DNA of 64,000 nt from Methylobacterium sp. B4 (GTDB taxonomy: Bacteria > Pseudomonadota > Alphaproteobacteria > Rhizobiales > Beijerinckiaceae), in assembly GCF_003201865.1 (NCBI RefSeq), contig NZ_QJJJ01000016.1, positions 29,799 through 93,798 on the forward strand, in the 5' to 3' direction. Under the pieces are notes generated by a model that was given only the letters and a program-made list of their open reading frames with translations, did no database searches and was not told where the DNA came from. This document shows positions 17,302 through 25,540 of this stretch, piece by piece (position 1 is the stretch's first letter; each line of letters starts with the position of its first letter). The translations under genes were made by a program, and so were the position numbers.

Positions 17302-18315
17302 ATGCCGATGATCGGAACGCAGATTCGCCGCGCCGCCGCCCTCGTCCTTGCCGCGATCAGCCTCGGCCTCGGCGGGGCGTCTCCGGCTGCCGCCGCGCCG
17401 GATGTCTGGGCCTGCCAGCGCTACAAGAGCGAGTTGGCCAACCTCAACGCCACCGCCTCGACCGCCGCCGCTCTCCAGAGCGAGGTGGCGCGCCTGCAGA
17501 CCTATTATCGCAGCCTCAATTGCGAGGGCGGCAAGTTCCTGTTCTTCGACACCCGGCCCCCGCAATGCGGGGCGGTGGAGGCGCGGATCCGTTCGCTCAA
17601 CGCCACCTATGGCGGCGGTGACGGGGAGGTCGTATCCGCCCGCCGCCGTCAACTCGTCGCGGCCGTGTCGAGCGCCTGCACCGGGCTGGTGCCGGAGGGC
17701 GGCCATGAGGGGCAGTCCGGCGCCCAGACCGCTCGCGGCGGCGCGCAGGTGATCTGCGTGAAGACCTGCGACGGCTCCTACTTCCCCATGGCCAACCTGC
17801 CGGACGGGCGCGGTGGCGCCGACGAGATGTGCCAGGCCCTCTGCCCAGGCACCGAGGCGCTGGCCTACTCGATGCCGCACGGCGACGAGGCCCTGAAATA
17901 CGCCGCGACCATCAAGGGAAGCCGCGCCTACACCGCGCTGCCGACCGCCTTCAAGTTCCGCAAGAGCTTCACCGCCAACTGCTCCTGCAAGAAGGAGGGG
18001 CAGAGCTGGGCGCAGTCCCTGGCCAAGGCCGAGAGCATGCTGGTCCGGCACAAGGGCGACATCTTCGTCACGCCGATGCAGGCCGAGGCTCTGTCCCGTG
18101 CGCCGAAGGTGCGCTTGACCTTGGTCGGCCGTGCCGACCGGACCGCGGCCGGGCTCGCTGCCGCCGCGGCGAGCCGCGACGGCGCCGTCGCGGCCGTGCC
18201 TGAGTCGGCGCCAGACGCGGCCGAACGGACCGGATCGGCCGGGGAAACCCGCAGCGCCGTCCGCGTCATCGCCCCCGGCATCGTCGCGCCGCTCGCCCTG
18301 ACGCCGATGCCCTGA
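17302..18315 (+). CDS. Secreted DUF2865 protein
   Basis: The 337-residue protein has a signal peptide (about residues 1-32, ending AAAA) and the DUF2865 core with the motifs VICVKTCDGSYFP, CQALCPGTEA and NCSCKKEGQSW, which suggest several disulfides. The function of DUF2865 is unknown; it is common in Rhizobiales. The C-terminal 80 residues are Ala-rich and poorly ordered. The ATG at 17302 was chosen because it starts the signal peptide; the open frame from 17158 has none. Confidence 0.85.
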   Translation: MPMIGTQIRRAAALVLAAISLGLGGASPAAAAPDVWACQRYKSELANLNATASTAAALQSEVARLQTYYRSLNCEGGKFLFFDTRPPQCGAVEARIRSLNATYGGGDGEVVSARRRQLVAAVSSACTGLVPEGGHEGQSGAQTARGGAQVICVKTCDGSYFPMANLPDGRGGADEMCQALCPGTEALAYSMPHGDEALKYAATIKGSRAYTALPTAFKFRKSFTANCSCKKEGQSWAQSLAKAESMLVRHKGDIFVTPMQAEALSRAPKVRLTLVGRADRTAAGLAAAAASRDGAVAAVPESAPDAAERTGSAGETRSAVRVIAPGIVAPLALTPMP

Positions 18316-18446
18316 GGCCCCCCACTCGCGGCCTCGCGTGACCGCCCCCCTTCCCGGGGCATGAGCAGAACGCTGCCTCTGAAACGGGAACCAAATCAGT
18401 CCCGTCGTGTTCGGAACCGCCGATCGCGTTTTACGAGGCTGACTGA

Positions 18447-20672
18447 ATGCGGATCACCCGCTCCCTGCTCCTGGCCGGCACGATGCTGCCGGCGCTCGTC
18501 CTGTCGGATCTGTCCGTCGCCCGCTCTCTGGGAGACGGCGCAAGCGGGCGAATCGAACTCGCGCAGCGGGAGGAGCCGGGCGAGGGGCCGCGCGGTGGCG
18601 GACGTGGGCCCGGCGGTGCCGGTCCGGCCGAGCGCGGCGGTGCGGAGCGCGGCGGGCCGCCGGCCCGCGAGCGGCCCGAGCCGGCCGAACGCCCGTCCCG
18701 CCCCGAGCCCCGTCAAGCGCCCGCTGCCCGTGAACAGGCGCCCGCGGCCCGCGAACGGCCGGAACCGGCCGAACGCCCGGCCCGTCCCGAGCGCCCGGAA
18801 CGGCAGGAGCGTCCCGAGCGCGAGTCCGCCCCGCAGCGCCCCGAGCGGGCACCCTCCCCCGCGCAGCGTCCGGACCGCTCCGAGGAGCGCGCCGCGCCGC
18901 CGGCCGCCCGCGAGCGTTCGCCCGAGCGCGAGGCGCCGTCCCGCCGCGAAGCCCCGGAGCGCGAGACGCCATCGCGCCGCGAGGCTCCCGAGCGCGAGGC
19001 GCCCTCCCGTCGTGAGGCGCCCGACCGCCAGCAGGATCGCCAGACCCCGGACCGCCCTGGCCGGGACGCCCCGAACCGTCCCGATCGTCCGGCCGGACGC
19101 GAGGCGGATCGGCCCGATGCCGCGCCGAACCAGCGCCGGACCCCGGATGCGCCGACGCCGCCCTCGGCCGACCGCCCCGACCGCCCGACCCCGCCGGCCA
19201 CCCAGAGCCCGGCGCAGCCGACCGCGCCCGGCACGCCGCCGAACCAGCGGCCCGGCGTTCCCGGCCGCCCGGTCGCGCCCGGCGCGGAGCAGCCCGGACG
19301 GCCCGCTCAGCCGACGAATCCGTCCGCGACCGAGCCCGATGGCACCCGCGAGGCGCCCGGCGGTCGCGCGGCCCCCAACCAGCAGCCCGGCGTTCCGGGA
19401 CGGCCGGTCGCGCCGAACCAGCAGCCGGGTGTTCCCGGCCGTCCCGTTCAGCCGCCCGGCGCCGACCAGCCCGGCACGCCGTCGGACGGCCGGTCCGATC
19501 CGCGCGGGCTCGACGACCGGCGCGGCGGCGACGATCGCCGAGATCAGGATCGCCGCCGCGGTGAGGACGACCGCCGCGACTCCAACCGCCTCCGCGACGA
19601 TGATCGCCGCGACTCCGACCGTCGGCGCGGCGACGACGACCGGCGCGATCTCGACGACCGGCGCGGCGACCGTTCGGACCGGCGCGAGCGTTTCAACGTC
19701 CCCGGCACGCCGGCCTACGTGCCCGGCGGCTTCCGCGACGACGATTACCGCGGGCGCAACTACGAGACCGTGCGCCGGGACCGTCGCGAGTACGAGGTCG
19801 GCGGACGCACCTATTATCGCGAGCCGGGCCGCATCATCGTGCGCGACCGGGACGGCTACTTCATCCGCCACGACGAGAACGAGCGCTTCCGCACGATCTA
19901 CGGCGATCGCGGCTACCGCAGCGAGCGCCGCGGCGGCGAGGTCTACAGCTACGTCGACAGCCCGGCCGGCGGACAGATCATCACCGTCGTGGACGATGAC
20001 GGTCGGCTCCTGCGCCGGTCGCGCCGCTACCGCGACGGCCGCGAGGTCGTGCTGATCAACAACGCCTATGGCGGCGCGCCCCGGCCGATCTACGAGGACG
20101 TGGTGGAACTGCCGCCGCCGGACATCCGCATCCCGCGCGAGCGCTACGTCGTGGATTACGAGCGGGCGGACGGGCGCGCGGTCTACGAGGCGCTGTCCGC
20201 GCCGCCGGTGCAGAAGCTCGACCGGCGCTACACCCTCGATCAGGTGCGCTACAGCCCGCAGTTGCGGGCGCGGATGCCGTCGGTGGACATCAACACGATC
20301 ACCTTCGACAGCGGCTCCTTCACGGTCACGCCCGATCAGGCCAAGCGCCTCTCGACCATCGCGGAGGCGATCAACCGGACGATCAAGGACAATCCGCAGG
20401 AGGTGTTCCTGATCGAGGGCTACACCGACGCGGTCGGCGCCGACATCGACAACTTGTCGCTGTCCGACCGCCGGGCGCAGTCCGTGGCTGCGGTGCTGAC
20501 GCAGGACTTCCAGGTGCCGCCGGAGAATCTGACGACCCAGGGCTACGGTGAGCAGAACCTGAAGGTGAACACCCAGGAGGCCAACCGCGAGAACCGTCGC
20601 GTCACCGTGCGCCGGATCACCCCGCTGCTTCAGCAGCAGGCCGAGGGGCAACAGCCGCCCGCACCCCGTTAG
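18447..20672 (+). CDS. OmpA-domain envelope protein with very long Arg/Pro/Glu-rich region
   Basis: The 741-residue protein has a signal peptide (1-26), an extended Pro/Arg/Glu/Ala-rich region to about residue 340 with repeats such as REAPERE and QPGVPGRPV, an Arg/Asp-rich tract at about 350-415 (DDRRDSDRR-like), a middle domain at about 416-545 rich in Tyr/Arg, and a C-terminal OmpA-like peptidoglycan-binding domain at about 610-735 (TFDSGSFTVTP, EGYTDAVGADIDNLSLSDRRAQSV). It probably spans the periplasm and holds the wall. No lipobox cysteine is present, so it is not Pal. GAGGCTG precedes the ATG. Confidence 0.87.
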   Translation: MRITRSLLLAGTMLPALVLSDLSVARSLGDGASGRIELAQREEPGEGPRGGGRGPGGAGPAERGGAERGGPPARERPEPAERPSRPEPRQAPAAREQAPAARERPEPAERPARPERPERQERPERESAPQRPERAPSPAQRPDRSEERAAPPAARERSPEREAPSRREAPERETPSRREAPEREAPSRREAPDRQQDRQTPDRPGRDAPNRPDRPAGREADRPDAAPNQRRTPDAPTPPSADRPDRPTPPATQSPAQPTAPGTPPNQRPGVPGRPVAPGAEQPGRPAQPTNPSATEPDGTREAPGGRAAPNQQPGVPGRPVAPNQQPGVPGRPVQPPGADQPGTPSDGRSDPRGLDDRRGGDDRRDQDRRRGEDDRRDSNRLRDDDRRDSDRRRGDDDRRDLDDRRGDRSDRRERFNVPGTPAYVPGGFRDDDYRGRNYETVRRDRREYEVGGRTYYREPGRIIVRDRDGYFIRHDENERFRTIYGDRGYRSERRGGEVYSYVDSPAGGQIITVVDDDGRLLRRSRRYRDGREVVLINNAYGGAPRPIYEDVVELPPPDIRIPRERYVVDYERADGRAVYEALSAPPVQKLDRRYTLDQVRYSPQLRARMPSVDINTITFDSGSFTVTPDQAKRLSTIAEAINRTIKDNPQEVFLIEGYTDAVGADIDNLSLSDRRAQSVAAVLTQDFQVPPENLTTQGYGEQNLKVNTQEANRENRRVTVRRITPLLQQQAEGQQPPAPR

Positions 20673-20686
20673 CCGATACTCTTGAC

Positions 20687-20710
20687 CCCTCTCCCGATCG
20701 CGGGAGAGGG
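20687..20710 (+). terminator. Possible terminator behind the OmpA-domain gene
   Basis: A perfect 10-bp stem (20687-20696 with 20701-20710) and a 4-nt loop lie 15 bases after the stop codon. No T-run follows, so it may be a factor-dependent stop or mRNA-end hairpin. A second, imperfect GC-rich hairpin followed by four T residues lies near 20797-20825. Confidence 0.5.
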
Positions 20711-20846
20711 TGTCTCGCGGCACGGACGCGTGAATGGCCCGAACAAGAGTTCGAAACCGTCACGTCGCCTCCGCCCCCTGCCGAGGCAGGGCCACCCTCC
20801 CCCGCACAGGCGGGAGGGGTTTTCGTTGGCAGGGACACGTCGCGGC

Positions 20847-22067
20847 ATGACGGACGATAGCGACCGGTTGATCGAGGCCGGGACGCCGACGTTCCGCCGC
20901 TCCACGCTGGCGCTGTTCGCGGCCGGCTTCTCCACCTTCGCGGTGCTCTACGGCGTCCAGCCGCTGCTGCCGATCTTCGCCGACACCTTCGCGGTCTCGC
21001 CCGCCGAGAGCAGCCTCGCCCTGTCGCTGCCCTGCGCCACGCTGGCGATCTCGCTCCTCTTCGTCAGCCCGCTCTCGGAAGTCTGGGGCCGCAAGCCGGT
21101 GATGGCGGCCTCCCTGTTCGCCTCGGCCCTCCTCACCATCGGCGCGGTGCTGATGCCGAGCTGGCACGGCTTCCTGGCCCTGCGGGCGCTGACCGGCATC
21201 GCCGCGAGCGGCCTGCCGGCGGTGGCGATGGCCTATTTGAGCGAGGAGATGCACGGGCGTGCCATCGGCCTGTCGATGGGGCTGCTCATCGGCGGCAATG
21301 CGCTCGGCGGCATGGTCGGGCGGCTGCTCGCGGGCATCATCGCCGATCACGCCTCCTGGCGCTGGGGGCTGGGCACCATCGGCGTGCTGGCCCTGTTCGC
21401 GGCGCTCGCCTTCCAGTTCGCCCTTCCGGCCTCGCGCCGCTTCGTCGCCCACCGCATGCGCTGGCGGGAGGTGCCGGGCACTTTCACCCACCACTTCCGC
21501 GATGCGGGCCTGCCCTGGCTCTTCCTCGAACCGTTCCTGCTGATGGGCGGCTTCGTCTGCGTCTACAACTATATCGGCTTCCGCCTGCTCGATCCGCCCT
21601 ATTCGCTCAGCCAGACGGCGATCGGCCTCATCTTCATCGTCTACCTCGCCGGCACGGCGAGTTCCGCCATCACCGGCCACGTCGCCGGGGTGCTCGGGCG
21701 GCGCAAGGTGCTGTGGCTCGCGATCCTGCTCGGCATGATCGGCATCGCGATGACGATGGCGCAGAGCCTGATCCTCATCATCCTCGGCATCGTCGTCGTC
21801 ACGGTGAGCTTCTTCGGCGCCCACTCGGTCGCGTCGAGCTGGGTCGGACGGCGCACCTCGAGCGACCGGGCCCAGGCTTCGGCGATCTACCTGTCGATGT
21901 ACTATCTCGGCTCGTCGCTGCTCGGCACGGCGGGCGGATGGTTCTTCCTGCATTACGGTTGGACCGGGGTGGCGGCCTTCTTCGGAGCACTCTACGCTGC
22001 GGCGCTCCTCGTCGCCGTGAGGCTCGCGCGCCTCGCGCCGCTGCCGCCGGGAGGGCCCGCCTCATGA
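20847..22067 (+). CDS. MFS transporter
   Basis: The 406-residue protein has about 12 membrane segments and the major facilitator motif between segments 2 and 3 (SEVWGRKPVM). RALTGIAASGLPAVAMAYLSEE is typical of the YnfM/DHA-type drug exporter group. The substrate is unknown. The start at 20847 gives a 20-residue cytoplasmic N-terminus; the open frame upstream runs through intergenic repeats. The stop overlaps the next gene's ATG in ATGA at 22064-22067, so the two are translationally coupled. Confidence 0.88.
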   Translation: MTDDSDRLIEAGTPTFRRSTLALFAAGFSTFAVLYGVQPLLPIFADTFAVSPAESSLALSLPCATLAISLLFVSPLSEVWGRKPVMAASLFASALLTIGAVLMPSWHGFLALRALTGIAASGLPAVAMAYLSEEMHGRAIGLSMGLLIGGNALGGMVGRLLAGIIADHASWRWGLGTIGVLALFAALAFQFALPASRRFVAHRMRWREVPGTFTHHFRDAGLPWLFLEPFLLMGGFVCVYNYIGFRLLDPPYSLSQTAIGLIFIVYLAGTASSAITGHVAGVLGRRKVLWLAILLGMIGIAMTMAQSLILIILGIVVVTVSFFGAHSVASSWVGRRTSSDRAQASAIYLSMYYLGSSLLGTAGGWFFLHYGWTGVAAFFGALYAAALLVAVRLARLAPLPPGGPAS

Positions 22068-22837
22068 CCGATCCGATCAGCCACGACGCGCAGATCTCGA
22101 CGCAGTTCGGCGGACGCGCCGCCGACTACGTCGCCAGCGCCGTCCATGCCGGGGGCGAGGATCTTGCGGCGCTCGCCCGCTTCGGCGCCCTGCCCGGCGC
22201 CGCGGTGCTCGATCTGGGCTGCGGCGGCGGCCACGTCACCTACGCCGTGGCGCCCCACGTCGCCTCGGTCACCGCCCTCGACCTGTCGCGGGCGATGCTC
22301 GACGCGGTCGCGGCGGAGGCGCAGCGGCGGGGGCTGACGAACGTCGTGACGCGGCAAGCCAGCGTCGAGGCCCTGCCCTTTCCCGACGGGCGCTTCGGGC
22401 GCGTGCTCTCGCGCTACAGTGCCCACCATTGGGGCGACGTGCCGGCCGCCCTTCGCGAGGCGCGCCGGGTGCTCGCTCCCGAGGGACGCCTCGGGCTGGT
22501 CGATGTGGTGCATCCCGGCCCGCCGCTCCTCGATACGCATCTCCAGGCTTCGGAGCTTCTGCGCGACCCCTCCCACGTGCGCGATTACGGCGAGGCGGAA
22601 TGGCGCGCGATGCTGGCCGAGGCCGGCTTCGTGCCCGGCGCCGCGCAGCGCTGGCGCGTGCGCATGGACTTTTCGAGCTGGATCGCCCGGATGGGAACGC
22701 CGGAGGCGAGCGCCGCAGCGATCCGCGGCCTGCAACGCGGCGCGCCGGAGCCGGTGCGCGCGCATTTCGCCATCGAGGACGACGGCAGCTTCACCCTCGA
22801 CGTGATGATGATCGAGGCGGAGCCGGACGGGCTCTAG
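22064..22837 (+). CDS. Class I SAM-dependent methyltransferase (UbiE/COQ5-like)
   Basis: The 257-residue protein has motif I VLDLGCGGGHVTYAV at about 48-62, the acidic motif TALDLSRAML, and post motifs RVLSRYSAHHWGDVPAALREARRVL, typical of small-molecule methyltransferases. The substrate is unknown. Coupling to the MFS gene by an ATGA overlap suggests that the two act on the same compound, for example modification plus export. The TAG stop shares a CTAG with the converging gltX stop. Confidence 0.85.
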   Translation: MTDPISHDAQISTQFGGRAADYVASAVHAGGEDLAALARFGALPGAAVLDLGCGGGHVTYAVAPHVASVTALDLSRAMLDAVAAEAQRRGLTNVVTRQASVEALPFPDGRFGRVLSRYSAHHWGDVPAALREARRVLAPEGRLGLVDVVHPGPPLLDTHLQASELLRDPSHVRDYGEAEWRAMLAEAGFVPGAAQRWRVRMDFSSWIARMGTPEASAAAIRGLQRGAPEPVRAHFAIEDDGSFTLDVMMIEAEPDGL

Positions 22838-24183
22838 GCGGTCTCGCCCGCAAGACGCTTCGCGGCCCGCTCGCGCCCAATCAGCGGCAACAGCACGGAA
22901 AGATCCGGGCCGTGGTCGAGCCCTGTCAGAGCGAGGCGCAGGGGCATGAACAGGGCCCGGCCCTTGGCGCCGGTGCGCGCCTTCACCGCGTCGGTCCAGG
23001 CCTTCCAGGTCCCGGGGCCGAAGGCCTCCTCGGGGAGCCGACTCGCGGCGGTGGCGATGAAATCCGGCTCGGCGATGACCGGCGTCACCGGGCCGGCGAC
23101 CACGCGCCACCAATCGGCAGCCTCCGAGACGCGGCCGAGATTGGCCCGCACCGCCAGCCAGAACGCCTCCGCGTCGCCGGCCGGGATGCCGAGGGCGGCG
23201 AGGCGGTCGCGGACGTCGGAGAACGGCATCTCGTGGACCAAGCGGGCATTCATGCCGTCGAGTTCGGCCGGGTCGAACCGGGCCGGCGCCCGCGAGAGAT
23301 GGGCGAGATCGACGAGGCCCGCCAACTCGTCGAGGGAGGCGATCGGGCGCACGGCCTCGGCCGAGCCCGTCAGTACCGCGAGCGAGCGCACGGCTGCCGG
23401 CTCGTAGCCCGCCTCGCGCAAGGAGCGCAGGGAGAGGTGGCCGAGGCGCTTGGAGAGCCCCTCCCCGTCCGCCGTGGTGAGCAGGTTGTGGTGGCCGAAG
23501 GCGGGGATCGAAGCGCCCAGTGCCTCGAAAAGCTGCACCTGCACGCCCGTGTTCGTCACATGGTCCTCGCCGCGGATCACATGGGAGACGCCGACTTCCG
23601 CGTCGTCCACCACGGAGGGAAGCGTGTAGAGGTAGCTGCCGTCGGCGCGCACCAGCACGGGGTCGGAGAGCGAGGCGCAATCGACGTGGCTCTCGCCGCG
23701 CACCAGATCGTTCCAGGCCACGATCCGGTGATCGAGCTTGAAGCGCCAGTGGGGGCGCCGGCCCTCGGCTTCTAGAGCGGCGCGTTCGGCCTCGGTCAGG
23801 GCCAGGGCCGCCCTGTCGTAGATCGGCGGCAGGCCGCGGCCGAGCTGGCGCTTGCGGCGGCGCTCCAGCTCCTCCTGCGTCTCGTAGCAGGGGTAGAGCC
23901 GGCCCTGGTCCTTCAGCCGCTCGGCGGCGGCGTCGTAGAGCGCGCTGCGATCGCTCTGGCGGAAGAACAAGTCGGGCTCGATGCCGAGCCAGCCGAGATC
24001 CTCCGACACGGCGGCGGCGAATTCCTCCGTCGAGCGCTCGCGGTCGGTGTCGTCGAGGCGCAGCAGGAAGCGCCCTCCTTGGCGACGCGCGAACAGAGCG
24101 TTGAGGAGCGCCGGCCGGGCGTTGCCGATGTGCAGGAAGCCGGTCGGCGAGGGCGCGAAGCGCACGAGAGGAGCAGTGGACAT
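22834..24183 (-). CDS. gltX: Glutamate--tRNA ligase (GluRS)
   Basis: The 449-residue class I synthetase charges tRNA-Glu. The HIGH box is HIGN (18-21) in FAPSPTGFLHIGN, and the KMSKS counterpart reads GLSKR (242-246). The zinc-binding region is reduced. Alphaproteobacteria often carry two GluRS enzymes with different tRNA discrimination, and the shorter length and altered KMSKS fit the second type (GltX2). This cannot be confirmed without the other copy. The gene converges with the methyltransferase, with a four-base overlap. Confidence 0.93.
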   Translation of the reverse strand: MSTAPLVRFAPSPTGFLHIGNARPALLNALFARRQGGRFLLRLDDTDRERSTEEFAAAVSEDLGWLGIEPDLFFRQSDRSALYDAAAERLKDQGRLYPCYETQEELERRRKRQLGRGLPPIYDRAALALTEAERAALEAEGRRPHWRFKLDHRIVAWNDLVRGESHVDCASLSDPVLVRADGSYLYTLPSVVDDAEVGVSHVIRGEDHVTNTGVQVQLFEALGASIPAFGHHNLLTTADGEGLSKRLGHLSLRSLREAGYEPAAVRSLAVLTGSAEAVRPIASLDELAGLVDLAHLSRAPARFDPAELDGMNARLVHEMPFSDVRDRLAALGIPAGDAEAFWLAVRANLGRVSEAADWWRVVAGPVTPVIAEPDFIATAASRLPEEAFGPGTWKAWTDAVKARTGAKGRALFMPLRLALTGLDHGPDLSVLLPLIGRERAAKRLAGETA

Positions 24184-24242
24184 GCCGCCGCTCTACCGAA
24201 TTTTTCGAGGTGCCGCACCGCCTGCGGTGCCGGCGCGTCGCG

Positions 24243-25334
24243 TCAGGGGGCGTTCTTCGCGGCGGGGGCCGCGGTGTCGGCCGCGCCGAACAGGCCGCTG
24301 CGCAGGGCCGTCACCCAGTCCGGGCGCCGGCCTTTTCCATCGCCGACGACCACGGTCGCGGTCATGCCCGCCACCAGCGTCACACCCTCGGGAACACGGT
24401 CGATGCGGATGCGCACGGGCACCCGCTGGGCGAGCCGCACCCAGGTATAGACCGGATCGACGTTCGGCAGCCCCTGCGTGCTCGGCGCCGCGTTGGCGGT
24501 GGAAATGCCGAGCGTCACGCTCTCCACCCTCCCGCGCAGGGGTGCGTCGTAGCCCATCAGGGCCACCTCGGCGGGCGCCCCGGCCCGGATATGCGGCATC
24601 TTCGTTTCCTCGAAATAGCCGTCGATCCAGAAGGAATCTGTGTCGATCACCTGGAGGTTGGCGGTGCCGGTCGTGGCGTAGTCGCCGACCCGCAGCAGCA
24701 GGTTGGTCACGCGGCCGTTGACGGTGGAGCGGACCTCGGTGCGCTCCAGGTTCTTCCTGGCCTGGGCGAGCTGCGACGTGGCCGTCTTGAGGGCGGCCTC
24801 CGCGATCTTGGCGGTGCCGGCAAATTGCTGCTTCTCCTCGACGGAGGTCGAAACCGTGGAGAGTGCCGCGCGCCGGGCCGATTGGGACTGCTTGACCGAC
24901 AGATCCGCCTCGCGGTTCGCGATCTCGGCCTCGGCCGACACCACCGCCTCCTGAAAGTCGAACGGGTCGATCACGTAGAGGATGTCGCCCTTTTTCACCT
25001 CCTGGTTGTCGGTGACCCGCAGCGCGACGATGGTGCCGGAGACCTGCGGAGCGATGTTGGCGACCTGCACGCGCACGCGTCCGTCCCGGGTCCAGGGGGC
25101 GGTGACGTAGAACTGCCAGACGATGAAGGCTGCTCCGGCGGCGCAAGCGAGAATGACTGCCGTCGCCGCGAGCCGCAGCACCCGGCCTCGGCGCCCGCGT
25201 CGCGCCGCTGCGGGCTCCGTGGCCGAGGCGGCCCGCCGGCGCGCCTCGGTCGAGGAAGCCTCCCCACCCGCATTCCGCTCCGGGTCGCGGCCCGGCGTCT
25301 CGGAGTGGGCCGGCGCGTCGTCTTCGCGCCTCAC
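24243..25334 (-). CDS. HlyD/EmrA-type periplasmic adaptor of an Aae-like efflux system
   Basis: The 363-residue protein has a membrane anchor at about 52-75, then the biotinyl-lipoyl-like segment (VSGTIVALRVTDNQEVKKGDILYVIDP), a helical hairpin (about 125-200) and a beta-barrel (SFWIDGYFEETKMPHI). It should bridge the FUSC inner-membrane component to an outer-membrane channel, as AaeA does. The GTG start overlaps the DUF1656 stop in GTGA at 25331-25334. No outer-membrane TolC-like gene is nearby. Confidence 0.9.
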   Translation of the reverse strand: MRREDDAPAHSETPGRDPERNAGGEASSTEARRRAASATEPAAARRGRRGRVLRLAATAVILACAAGAAFIVWQFYVTAPWTRDGRVRVQVANIAPQVSGTIVALRVTDNQEVKKGDILYVIDPFDFQEAVVSAEAEIANREADLSVKQSQSARRAALSTVSTSVEEKQQFAGTAKIAEAALKTATSQLAQARKNLERTEVRSTVNGRVTNLLLRVGDYATTGTANLQVIDTDSFWIDGYFEETKMPHIRAGAPAEVALMGYDAPLRGRVESVTLGISTANAAPSTQGLPNVDPVYTWVRLAQRVPVRIRIDRVPEGVTLVAGMTATVVVGDGKGRRPDWVTALRSGLFGAADTAAPAAKNAP

Positions 25335-25540
25335 AGGATCACCACGACGAGCGCGAGCAGGCAGACGTAGATCCCGGCCTCCGCCAGCGGCGGGTTGGCC
25401 ACGAAGCGCCCGAAGCGGATCCGGTGGAACACGACCCGCAGGGCTACGAGCAGCGCGAAGGCGACCAGCGCCTGGGCGATGAAGGGCGAGACCAATATCC
25501 CGCCGATGGTGAGGTCGTGGTTCATCCGTGCGTCAGGCAT
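25331..25540 (-). CDS. DUF1656 small membrane protein (AaeX-like)
   Basis: The 69-residue protein has two hydrophobic segments and the family motif of a short N-terminus (HDLTIGGILVSPFIAQ). AaeX-type proteins accompany FUSC/HlyD efflux pairs; their role is unknown. If the ATG at 25540 is used it overlaps the FUSC stop by eight bases; a second ATG at 25525 would begin MNHDL and is equally plausible. Both starts imply coupling to the preceding gene. Confidence 0.85.
   Translation of the reverse strand: MPDARMNHDLTIGGILVSPFIAQALVAFALLVALRVVFHRIRFGRFVANPPLAEAGIYVCLLALVVVIL

Noticed and set aside
18447..20672. OmpA-domain protein as the missing Pal
   Set aside because: It has no lipobox cysteine, is far longer than Pal and is more than 9 kb from tolB.
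18396..20723. 775-codon minus-strand and 564-codon plus-strand ORFs across the OmpA-domain gene
   Set aside because: They arise from the repeated low-complexity sequence; only the 18447-20672 frame has a signal peptide and an OmpA domain.
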